IMG/VR virus record: IMGVR_UViG_3300006737_000140 | Location: 1 to 27,941 of that record | Strand: one strand, 5' to 3' | DNA: 27,941 nt | DNA from: a virus | Part shown: positions 22,564-27,941 of the stretch, piece after piece | Position numbering within the stretch: the first letter of the stretch is position 1 | Layout: the number at the start of each line of letters is the position of its first letter | Program-made: the position numbers and the translations under genes | The notes under the pieces: model-generated | Told to the model about the DNA's origin: nothing | Seen by the model: the letters and a program-made list of their open reading frames with translations, nothing else | The model's database searches: none

Positions 22564-23137
22564 CTTCATTTAATTCTTTTTTTAATATTGTTCTTACTTT
22601 GTCTATTGTTGTAAATAAGCTGTTCCTACTTATTTTTGTTTTTGCTGCTAGTGAATCGAGTGTGTTACCATCATAATAATATAATTTAAAAAGCTCACGG
22701 TCATACCATGTTAACTTATCAAGCTCAGCATCAATTAATTCTAGTTTATACAAAGATTCATTATGACTTACATCCTCTTCCTCATTTGGTAAATTATACA
22801 AATGTTTATTAGGCACAACCTCACCAGTTTCAATTACATCATAAGTTATTGTGCTTGTATATTCATCTATGTGAGTATAATACTTGCCATACTTATAGTA
22901 AAAATTGCTACGCTTACTTGTTAAAGACCTTCTTAAAGCTACTGCACCATACCTTGTAATTCCTTTAATACCGTCATTTATATATATTTTTTTAATTACT
23001 TCTGGGTTTGCCTGTAAGAAATAAAGCATTAGTTCTTGAACAGCCTCATTAACTTTGTTTTCATCATTTGTAATACCATAAGCCATAGTTCTAAATTTAT
23101 CTGTCAGCTTTGATATTTCAAGATAAATATCAGTCAT
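22556..23137 (-). CDS. Phage sigma-70-like factor
   Basis: This 193-residue protein has a region 2-like N-terminus (TDKFRTMAYGITNDENKVNE at 12-31, AVQELMLYFLQAN, recalling the core-binding helices of sigma-70) and a region 4-like C-terminus at 138-190 (ELDKLTWYDRELFKLYYYDG, NTLDSLAAKTKISRNSLFTT, IDKVRTILKKEL) with the HTH that would read a -35-like element. Between them is GAVALRRSLTSKRSNFYYKY, possibly region 2.3-2.4-like. It could direct host RNA polymerase to late phage promoters; the recurrent TCTATTATAT box is a candidate target. An alternative is a terminase-small-like HTH protein, but the region 2 segment argues against it. Confidence 0.65.
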   Translation of the reverse strand: MTDIYLEISKLTDKFRTMAYGITNDENKVNEAVQELMLYFLQANPEVIKKIYINDGIKGITRYGAVALRRSLTSKRSNFYYKYGKYYTHIDEYTSTITYDVIETGEVVPNKHLYNLPNEEEDVSHNESLYKLELIDAELDKLTWYDRELFKLYYYDGNTLDSLAAKTKISRNSLFTTIDKVRTILKKELNEDV

Positions 23138-23486
23138 TGTCTGGCTCTAAAGAATCTAGTCTATTTACAGTTTCAGTAAGCATTTGTTCTAATACTACCT
23201 TGTATGCACGTATGACAGCTGAGTTTGTTTTTGTTTCTATTCCTGCATAGAATCCACTTGTTGCAACTGAAATATTAATTGGTAATATTACTATCCAATC
23301 ATAGAAGTTGTTTTCTCTAACACCTTCACCATATCCGTTAGAATATTCAACTATTAAATCTAAAACCTCTAAATAATTCTTGTACCTTGCTTGGGATGCT
23401 ACCTCTTCAGTAAATTGTTTGCACATTGTAATGTATGACTCAACTATCAACTTATGTTCTTCGCTTGAATAAATTGGTGTGTGCAT
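23130..23486 (-). CDS. Hypothetical protein in the sigma-like operon
   Basis: This 118-residue protein is mostly helical: YSSEEHKLIVESYITMCKQF, ARYKNYLEVLDLIVEYSNGY, a short hydrophobic VILPINISVATSGFYAG segment, then AVIRAYKVVLEQMLTETVNR. It overlaps the sigma-like gene by 8 bases and lies after the NinG-like gene. It could be a partner of the sigma-like factor, but nothing in the sequence shows this. No family recognised. Confidence 0.5.
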   Translation of the reverse strand: MHTPIYSSEEHKLIVESYITMCKQFTEEVASQARYKNYLEVLDLIVEYSNGYGEGVRENNFYDWIVILPINISVATSGFYAGIETKTNSAVIRAYKVVLEQMLTETVNRLDSLEPDND

Positions 23487-23508
23487 ACGGCTAAAATAAA
23501 ATAAATGT

Positions 23509-23919
23509 TTACTCTAATCCCTTTTCTTTTTTTAAGTTTTTAACAGCCTCTTTGTAATAACTTATTTTATCCTCATAGTCAGCCCTAGAAATCTTATGAA
23601 TTTGTTTTGCTTTAAATTGTAACTCCTGGGCTGTTCCTTCACCATATTTAGCATCTAAAGCTAAAGCAAACTTATACTGTTCGCCCTGTCTAAACATATT
23701 ACAAGCAACGCACTGTGGCTGACAGTTTTGCTCATCAAACCTAGTAGATAAAAAACTTCTTGACTGAAAGTGACCGTTTTGCATTCCTGATTTATAATAT
23801 TTAACACAACCACAAGTTACGCATTGTACCATGCCTTCATCTGTTGCATCTCTTAATCGTATAAAAAGACTAAAGTATTTATCAAGCTCTTTTTTTAATC
23901 TACTTATTGATTTTGCCAT
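23509..23919 (-). CDS. NinG-like recombination nuclease
   Basis: This 136-residue protein matches the NinG (lambda Rap) family. It has an N-terminal helix (SRLKKELDKYFSLFIRLRDA), the zinc-binding C33-V-T-C36-G-C38, a NGHFQSR motif at 48-54 with H50, and C66-x3-C70-V-A-C73-N, then FRQGEQYKFALALDAKYGEG. NinG-like proteins are structure-specific endonucleases that resolve branched recombination intermediates. The neighbourhood of ERF-like and DUF3127 proteins supports a recombination role. It overlaps the HTH gene by 16 bases. Confidence 0.8.
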   Translation of the reverse strand: MAKSISRLKKELDKYFSLFIRLRDATDEGMVQCVTCGCVKYYKSGMQNGHFQSRSFLSTRFDEQNCQPQCVACNMFRQGEQYKFALALDAKYGEGTAQELQFKAKQIHKISRADYEDKISYYKEAVKNLKKEKGLE

Positions 23920-24188
23920 AACTCACTTTGTGTATGTGTAGCTAATGGTTTATTATAATTATATTTAGCAATTGTGGTTGTTCTTCCAAATCTTGTTTTC
24001 TTTTTTAATGGAACACTAAAAATATTATAACCATCTTTTCTATGATTATATATAATAGCTGAAAGCCTTGTTGCACCATACTCTTTTATAGCCTCATAAC
24101 TTGTTATACTTCCATAAGTTTTTAAGTGCCAAAGTATTGCATCTGATTGACTTTTAACCTCTTCTGATTTAATTGTGATTGTTTTCAT
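23904..24188 (-). CDS. Helix-turn-helix protein (HTH_39-like)
   Basis: This 94-residue protein has SDAILWHLKTYGSITSYEAI (15-34), KEYGATRLSAIIYNHRKDGY and then NIFSVPL, the usual layout of the HTH_39 family: first helix, I-T-x-x-E-A turn, G-A-x-R-L-x-A-x-I recognition helix, R-x-x-G-Y-x-I wing. It would bind DNA, possibly as a phage regulator or replication accessory. It is coupled to a 20-residue membrane peptide (ATGA) and overlaps the NinG-like gene. Confidence 0.68.
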   Translation of the reverse strand: MKTITIKSEEVKSQSDAILWHLKTYGSITSYEAIKEYGATRLSAIIYNHRKDGYNIFSVPLKKKTRFGRTTTIAKYNYNKPLATHTQSELWQNQ

Positions 24189-24247
24189 TTTCTTAATTTA
24201 TAGTTTATATGCAGCAAAATTGCTGCGATTAATACCCAGCCTATCAT
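24185..24247 (-). CDS. 20-residue membrane peptide
   Basis: The frame from the ATG at 24247-24245 to the TGA at 24187-24185 encodes MIGWVLIAAILLHINYKLRK, one hydrophobic segment followed by a basic tail. Both ends overlap neighbouring genes by ATGA, which is strong evidence of translational coupling for such a short frame. It would insert in the inner membrane with the C-terminus inside. It might modify a host membrane process; function unknown. Confidence 0.5.
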   Translation of the reverse strand: MIGWVLIAAILLHINYKLRK

Positions 24248-24612
24248 TTGAGTAGTTTTGGTTCTGGTCTGTAGTGTAACACATGTTTAGGGTCTTCTCC
24301 TTGGTCAACTAAAGAAGTTGCATACCATATTAATTCTTGATGTTTTTTTAACCATTTTATATAAACAGGAACAGTTAAATGAATAAAATCACCTTTAATT
24401 GGGCTTCTTACACCTAACCTAAAAGCATTTACAGCATCTTCAAAATAAAAGTTTTTATACATTCTAAATAAATCATATGCTAAACTTTCTGCCATATTTT
24501 CAATTGACTCTTCTTCTATATTATTTTGGCCTATTTCAACATAAGTTCTAGTTAATAAATCAACACAAGACAATAATAAGTCTTCTTTTGACATTGTTTT
24601 AATTAGTCTCAT
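24244..24612 (-). CDS. Hypothetical protein in the replication operon
   Basis: This 122-residue protein (or 116 from the ATG at 24594, which has a closer AATTAAAAC leader) is helical and acidic early on (YVEIGQNNIEEESIENMAES). It has a conserved-looking core FEDAVNAFRLGVRSPIKGDF (57-76), IHLTVPVYIKWLKKHQELIW. It follows the winged-helix initiator-like gene with an overlap of 14 bases. The core pattern recurs in replication regions of flavobacterial phages. It might be a helicase-loader-like partner, but it has no ATPase motif. Function unknown. Confidence 0.5.
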   Translation of the reverse strand: MRLIKTMSKEDLLLSCVDLLTRTYVEIGQNNIEEESIENMAESLAYDLFRMYKNFYFEDAVNAFRLGVRSPIKGDFIHLTVPVYIKWLKKHQELIWYATSLVDQGEDPKHVLHYRPEPKLLK

Positions 24613-25231
24613 TTTTAAATCTTTTTTTTATTTTTTCTTTTACATTCATATTTTTTTGCAAGTGCTGATGTATTTTGCTCATTGTAGGTTTTTTTGTTTC
24701 TCTACGTTCCCAAGTCCGAACACAAGCCTTCCAGTCTTTCATTTTGTTTTTTCCAATTTTCCAATCTTTACTTTCATAAAAGTCATAAAAGGCTTCTGCA
24801 TCTATATTATTGTTTCGGAAGTTACAATAATTTTTTACATCATTAATAGTTGGTTTTTTAAAGAGAGCCTTTTTATTACTATCTGTAAGATTATTATTAG
24901 TATATGCTTTAGCATTAATATTATCTGTTAACTTTTCTTTACAAGGTATGTTAACCAAAGTTATCACCCTTGTTTCTATTTCTTTACTACCTTGTTTATA
25001 TATATTAACACGCTTTATATATTTATTGTCTTCTAATATTTTCAACCACTTTTGTATTGAAACCCTACTAACCTCATAAAGATTACAAAAATATTCAGTT
25101 GATGCTGTACATTTTCCATTCATATTACATAAAGCTGTTATTTCAGCATAAAGAAGTTTAGAGTTTGGTGTAAGTTTTTTATTATATCTTACTTCTGCAG
25201 GAATAATAGCGTAGTAATTTGGTTTGTTCAT
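24599..25231 (-). CDS. Winged-helix replication-initiator/DnaD-like protein
   Basis: This 210-residue protein has an N-terminal domain (7-95) with YAIIPAEVRYNKKLTPNSKL, LYAEITALCNMNGKCTAS and EVSRVSIQKWLKILEDNKYI, the classic phage replisome-organiser winged helix. The C-terminal part has EAFYDFYESKDWKIGKNKMK then DWKACVRTWERR, a motif seen at the end of Bacteroidota replication proteins. It would bind an origin or help load the helicase. The lysine-rich tail (KEKIKKRFKNETN) may contact DNA. It follows the DnaA-IV-like gene after 4 bases. Confidence 0.68.
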   Translation of the reverse strand: MNKPNYYAIIPAEVRYNKKLTPNSKLLYAEITALCNMNGKCTASTEYFCNLYEVSRVSIQKWLKILEDNKYIKRVNIYKQGSKEIETRVITLVNIPCKEKLTDNINAKAYTNNNLTDSNKKALFKKPTINDVKNYCNFRNNNIDAEAFYDFYESKDWKIGKNKMKDWKACVRTWERRETKKPTMSKIHQHLQKNMNVKEKIKKRFKNETN

Positions 25232-25235
25232 TATA

Positions 25236-25754
25236 TTATTTTAATTGTAAAATGTTAATAGTAAAATGATAATTTTTGAGTGCTAAATTAATATTTTCAA
25301 TTTGATTAGAAAAATCAAAATAAGTTGTATGTATAATACATATAGCTTCTCCACTTTTAACTTGTAGTTTTACATCTGATTTTCTTGATTCATTAACCTT
25401 ATTTTGTAATAAGTAATTTTTCATGTGCCGACCAGATACAAATATTTCTTTTTTATCATCAATATCTTTATACTTTTTATAAACCTTTGTAAATGCATTT
25501 CTATAAATTTTACATTTTTTAAAATTTTTTTTATGTGCTTTTACATAATGATATGTTAAAGACCTATCCCTATCTAAAACTTCTGCTATAACATATCTAC
25601 TTATTTTTTCTTCTGTCAACCCAATATATGCAGCAATTGACCTAGATGACTGCAATTGTCTTTTTCTACTTTTATCTGACAAAGAGCCAGTAGGCAACCC
25701 CATTACCTCTGTAGTGAGGTTGCAAATAGCTTTAAAATTTAATTCCTCTGTCAT
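25236..25754 (-). CDS. DnaA domain IV-like DNA-binding protein
   Basis: I choose the ATG at 25754 just after the DUF3127 stop, giving 172 residues. Residues about 12-78 (TTEVMGLPTGSLSDKSRKRQ, LQSSRSIAAYIGLTEEKISR, YVIAEVLDRDRSLTYHYVKA) match the DnaA C-terminal domain: a basic loop, an S/A-R-x-I-A-x-Y helix, then a D-R-D-x-S/T-x-x-x-H-like signature (here DRDRSLTYHY). No AAA+ domain is present, so it is not a DnaA initiator. It may bind an origin-like site or regulate transcription. The C-terminal half (about 85-172) is basic then beta-prone and unassigned. Confidence 0.68.
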   Translation of the reverse strand: MTEELNFKAICNLTTEVMGLPTGSLSDKSRKRQLQSSRSIAAYIGLTEEKISRYVIAEVLDRDRSLTYHYVKAHKKNFKKCKIYRNAFTKVYKKYKDIDDKKEIFVSGRHMKNYLLQNKVNESRKSDVKLQVKSGEAICIIHTTYFDFSNQIENINLALKNYHFTINILQLK

Positions 25755-25755
25755 C

Positions 25756-26082
25756 TTAGAATGGCATATCATTATTATCAGAAGTAATATATTCCTCATT
25801 ACTTTCTGAATTTTTATTATTCCATTGCCAAGCATTTACACTAGTATAATACTTGCCATTAAATTCATTACTTTTAATATTAACAGCTGCACTTACTGTA
25901 TCTCCAACATTAAAGCCATCTAGCTTTCTTAATGACTCACCACCAAAGGCTGTTACACATACATCAGTTTCAAATTTATCAAACTGCTTTAAAATAACAT
26001 CTTGCTTTTTCCATTCTTTTCCTGCTTTAGATATACCAGTTTCTACTGGTAACATTTTAATTATTTTTCCTTTAATTTCCAT
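25756..26082 (-). CDS. DUF3127 ssDNA-binding-like protein
   Basis: I start at the ATG at 26082 with an AAAAAGAAATAAA leader (108 residues); the longer frame runs into the upstream gene. The N-terminus MEIKGKIIKMLPVETGISKA, GKEWKKQDVILKQFDKFETD and NVGDTVSAAVNIKSNEFNGK, then YYTSVNAWQW, matches DUF3127, an OB-fold family mainly of Bacteroidota. The C-terminus is polar, acidic and ends DNNDMPF, like the acidic tip of SSB proteins that binds partners. The likely role is covering single-stranded DNA in replication or recombination, next to the ERF-like gene. Confidence 0.75.
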   Translation of the reverse strand: MEIKGKIIKMLPVETGISKAGKEWKKQDVILKQFDKFETDVCVTAFGGESLRKLDGFNVGDTVSAAVNIKSNEFNGKYYTSVNAWQWNNKNSESNEEYITSDNNDMPF

Positions 26083-26083
26083 T

Positions 26084-26272
26084 TTATTTCTTTTTGTTTT
26101 TATTAGACTTTGTTTTAATTTCTTCAATATTCTTTAATTCACATACATATTCCCAACCTTCTTCATTGACAATCTTGCATTTTTCTATTCCATTTTTAAA
26201 CCATTTTTCTACTAAAGTAAATGCACCACCATAATTTACTTTTTTTAAATTTTTTACCCTGTACTTTTTCAT
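26084..26272 (-). CDS. Small basic hypothetical protein
   Basis: This 62-residue protein (MKKYRVKNLKKVNYGGAFTL, VEKWFKNGIEKCKIVNEEGW) has beta-type segments in the first half and a lysine-rich end (IKTKSNKNKKK). It lies 1 base from the DUF3127 start and 2 bases after the previous small gene. No known motif. The pattern fits a small nucleic-acid-associated phage protein, but the function is unknown. Confidence 0.45.
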   Translation of the reverse strand: MKKYRVKNLKKVNYGGAFTLVEKWFKNGIEKCKIVNEEGWEYVCELKNIEEIKTKSNKNKKK

Positions 26273-26274
26273 GT

Positions 26275-26451
26275 TTATTTTGTTTTAATTATTTTTTTGA
26301 TTTTATTTAGCTTTTCATTTGTTTTAATGAGTTCAAGTTTAAGTCTTAAATTATATTCTTTTACTCTTTCATTTTCCTTTTTAAAAAAATCTATTTTTTC
26401 ATTTTTTTCTAAAGGTGTGTTAATGCTATTTTTTGGCATATTTGTTTTCAT
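26275..26451 (-). CDS. 58-residue coiled-coil microprotein
   Basis: The frame from the ATG at 26451-26449 to the TAA at 26277-26275 encodes 58 residues. After a short N-terminus (MKTNMPKNSINTPLEKNEK) a single charged helix follows (KKENERVKEYNLRLKLELIK, then TNEKLNKIKKIIKTK), probably a coiled coil. The TAAAATAAT leader and the 2-base gap to the next gene support it. Function unknown. Confidence 0.45.
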   Translation of the reverse strand: MKTNMPKNSINTPLEKNEKIDFFKKENERVKEYNLRLKLELIKTNEKLNKIKKIIKTK

Positions 26452-26559
26452 ATTATTTTATTTAGTTATTAAAAAAAGGAAGTGAAAAGGAGTTGGTAAG
26501 CCACAAAGTATAACAGCTAATTATTAAATGTTTGATACCTAACCCTTTCACAACCTATG
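26452..26559 (-). other. 108-base intergenic gap, possible promoter
   Basis: This is the largest gap in the early region. The minus strand has TTATACTTTGTGG, which resembles a Bacteroidota -7 box (TAnnTTTG) with one base too many, and no clear TTTG at -33. It may carry a promoter for the DUF3127/DnaA-IV-like operon. No hairpin is evident. Confidence 0.25.
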
Positions 26560-26958
26560 TTATTTCTTTTTAAATTCTTCTGATTCATCTTCACCAAATA
26601 CACCTAACTCATAAAAGCCAGTAAGTTTTAAAACAGCCCTACTCATAGCCCTTTTTTCTGCCATTTCCATTACATACCAAGTATTACAATTCCCATCTTT
26701 AAAGCCACCTTTTAAAGCTGAACCAAAAGTTTGTATTGTTGGTTGACTTGACCCTTGTGCCATCATAGTTGCATTGGCTTTGACTACACAAAAATCTCTT
26801 TCACAATTTATAACCTCATAGTCAATAATTATGTTTTCAATTGCTTGTATCTTGTCAATACCAGAACGTGTTATGATAACGTAATGCTGGTGCTTGAACA
26901 CGTCATCAGGTGTTAAACCATAATGATTGTATTTTTCTTTGATTTTTTCTGTTTTCAT
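26560..26958 (-). CDS. ERF/Rad52-like recombination protein (putative)
   Basis: I choose the ATG at 26958 (132 residues) with an AAAAAAAGTAAA leader; a TTG start would add 13 residues. The order of segments matches a Rad52/ERF-like phage pattern: IDKIQAIENIIIDYEVINCE, then a strand with VVKANATMMAQGSSQPTIQT, a SALKGG turn, and the helix EMAEKRAMSRAVLKLTGFYE. The closing E-M-A-E/T-K/T-R-A-x-x-R-A helix is typical. Such proteins anneal single strands during phage recombination. It is shorter than most, so it may be only the core or a distant relative. Confidence 0.5.
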   Translation of the reverse strand: MKTEKIKEKYNHYGLTPDDVFKHQHYVIITRSGIDKIQAIENIIIDYEVINCERDFCVVKANATMMAQGSSQPTIQTFGSALKGGFKDGNCNTWYVMEMAEKRAMSRAVLKLTGFYELGVFGEDESEEFKKK

Positions 26959-27004
26959 TTTACTTTTTTTAGTTAATAATTTTGTTAAAAATAACAAATT
27001 TTAT

Positions 27005-27304
27005 TTAAATATTTCGTATTATAAAAGAACTATTGCCAAAAGCCCAATAAAATGTAGCATCCATAATTGACTGTTCATCAGGATATTCTTGTCTGTCATA
27101 GTCAAGCCAAAATTCTTCCATATCCTCATATTCTGTATATTCACAACAGAATGCAATAGGGTCAAACTCTATTTCTTCACCTGTATCTTCCTCATAATTA
27201 TTTAGCATTTCAAATAATGCTATTCTGCCATGTGGAGTAAAGTTATTTGGTCTGTATTCTGCAAAATAACTTTCAAACTCATATTTATTAATTTCTTTTT
27301 TCAT
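27005..27304 (-). CDS. Conserved phage protein with EEDTGEEIEFDPIAFCCEYTEY motif
   Basis: This 99-residue acidic protein contains the segment NNYEEDTGEEIEFDPIAFCC followed by EYTEYEDMEEFWLDYD. This E-D-T-G-E-x-I-E-x-D-x-I-A-x-C-C-E-Y-T-E-Y pattern is widespread in tailed phages and plasmids and has no known role. The start overlaps the stop of the upstream gene (ATGA). The tail (FYWAFGNSSFIIRNI) is hydrophobic. Confidence 0.55.
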   Translation of the reverse strand: MKKEINKYEFESYFAEYRPNNFTPHGRIALFEMLNNYEEDTGEEIEFDPIAFCCEYTEYEDMEEFWLDYDRQEYPDEQSIMDATFYWAFGNSSFIIRNI

Positions 27305-27576
27305 TTTGTTTTTATGTGTTTAATCAATTGTTCTTTTATATATTCTATTTGTTCTGTGTCTATCCAATTAAGAAAATCATAAGCATCAAAACAGACTTGA
27401 AAGTCTTTTCCATATTCATCTATTCCTGCTAAATACAATTTACCTTCACAACATTGGAAAGTATTTATATTTGCCATTGCTTTACTTATTCTATCAACAT
27501 CAAGGTTGTCTTGATACATTTGAATTTCTTTTCTTTGTTTTTCTATTATTTTTAGTAATCTAGTTTCTTCTTTCAT
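27301..27576 (-). CDS. Hypothetical protein
   Basis: This 91-residue protein starts with a charged helix (LLKIIEKQRKEIQMYQDNLD) and continues with a beta/turn part (INTFQCCEGKLYLAGIDEYG, KDFQVCFDAYDFLNWID) and a final helix (IEYIKEQLIKHIKTK). It overlaps both neighbours by 4 bases. No family recognised. Confidence 0.45.
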   Translation of the reverse strand: MKEETRLLKIIEKQRKEIQMYQDNLDVDRISKAMANINTFQCCEGKLYLAGIDEYGKDFQVCFDAYDFLNWIDTEQIEYIKEQLIKHIKTK

Positions 27577-27857
27577 ATTGTTGTTATTAATGCTTTGTTA
27601 TTATTCATTTTATCATACTTTTCTTTATAGACTTTTAACATTTCTTCATCTTCATAATCATATACTTCATCTAAATTAAGTCCTGTTAATTTAATATAAT
27701 CATCTAATGCTTTGTCTATTTGCTCTCTAGTACCAAATATTTTAATACTAGGCTCTACTCTTTTAAGGTCTGTAAACCATCCTTCAGGTGAGTAGTTTTC
27801 AATTGTTTTGTATACTCCGTTATTATAGAAGTAAAAAGATTCACATATTAGTCCCAT
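27573..27857 (-). CDS. Hypothetical protein
   Basis: This 94-residue protein has a beta-rich first half (ICESFYFYNNGVYKTIENYS, WFTDLKRVEPSIKIFG) and a helical, acidic second half (REQIDKALDDYIKLTGLNLD, EVYDYEDEEMLKVYKEKYDK). Its start lies 8 bases inside the previous gene. No known motif. Confidence 0.45.
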   Translation of the reverse strand: MGLICESFYFYNNGVYKTIENYSPEGWFTDLKRVEPSIKIFGTREQIDKALDDYIKLTGLNLDEVYDYEDEEMLKVYKEKYDKMNNNKALITTI

Positions 27858-27941
27858 TTTGCATTATCTTTAAAGTTATAGTATTCCTTTTTAAGTTTTA
27901 CAAATAAATCAATTACTTGCTCATCTATTGATTTGTTTAAT
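27848..27941 (-). CDS. C-terminal 30 residues of a gene entering from the right
   Basis: A frame open from the window edge ends at the TAA at 27850-27848. The visible part is LNKSIDEQVIDLFVKLKKEY then YNFKDNAKWD, a helical, charged tail. The stop overlaps the next start by 10 bases, consistent with the operon style here. Nothing can be said about function. Confidence 0.4.
   Translation of the reverse strand, partial: LNKSIDEQVIDLFVKLKKEYYNFKDNAKWD

Noticed and set aside
26297-26485. Plus-strand membrane-protein-like open frame
   Set aside because: It is the reverse of the lysine-rich coiled-coil microprotein gene at 26275-26451 (AAA codons read as phenylalanine) and has no start context.

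Overview
The window is a stretch of a tailed-phage (siphovirus-like) or prophage genome from a Bacteroidota host, most likely a flavobacterium. The DNA is strongly AT-rich and every supportable gene lies on the minus strand. Start codons follow A-rich TAAAA-type leaders rather than Shine-Dalgarno sites, and one gene is a DUF3127 protein, a family I know mainly from Bacteroidota. There is no integrase, DNA polymerase or helicase in the window. TAA, TAG and TGA all act as stops.

In transcription order (right to left), 27941-21567 is an early region of tightly overlapping small genes. It holds unknown small proteins, an ERF/Rad52-like annealing-type protein, a DUF3127 ssDNA-binding-like protein, a protein with a DnaA domain IV-like fold, a winged-helix replication-initiator-like protein, a 20-residue membrane peptide, an HTH protein, a NinG-like nuclease, a phage sigma-factor-like protein, a Cys-rich zinc-binding protein and a DUF3310 protein. 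At 21541-20388 a ParB-like protein is followed by a Mom-like DNA-modification enzyme. A degenerate tRNA-Gly-like element then overlaps the 3' end of the mom-like gene, and the small and large terminase genes follow (20317-18679).

From 18538 leftwards lie tail and head genes: a tail-assembly-chaperone-like gene with an apparent -1 frameshift at a T9 run, tail-terminator-like and gp10-like proteins, a structural tail gene broken by an in-frame stop and a 1-base shift, a 1108-residue tail protein, a YadA-like fibre and a short tape measure. Next come an XkdF-like protease, a scaffold, the major capsid protein, a probable tail-tube protein, three surface-decoration or receptor-binding-type proteins, the portal and a connector. 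The left end (556-1) is a probable lysis cluster of five tiny or partial genes, including a holin-like peptide and a DUF5675 protein. The order is unusual: tail genes sit between terminase and the capsid genes, and the portal comes last.

The most interesting signals are a recurrent box (core TCTATTATAT) just upstream of five genes that begin modules, which may be the target of the phage-encoded sigma-like factor; the ParB-Mom pair; the T9 frameshift; the tRNA-like element with an 8-nt anticodon loop; and a set of 20-58 residue microproteins linked by ATGA/TAATG overlaps. The frameshift and the broken tail gene both involve homopolymers, so sequencing error must be excluded before either is treated as biology.
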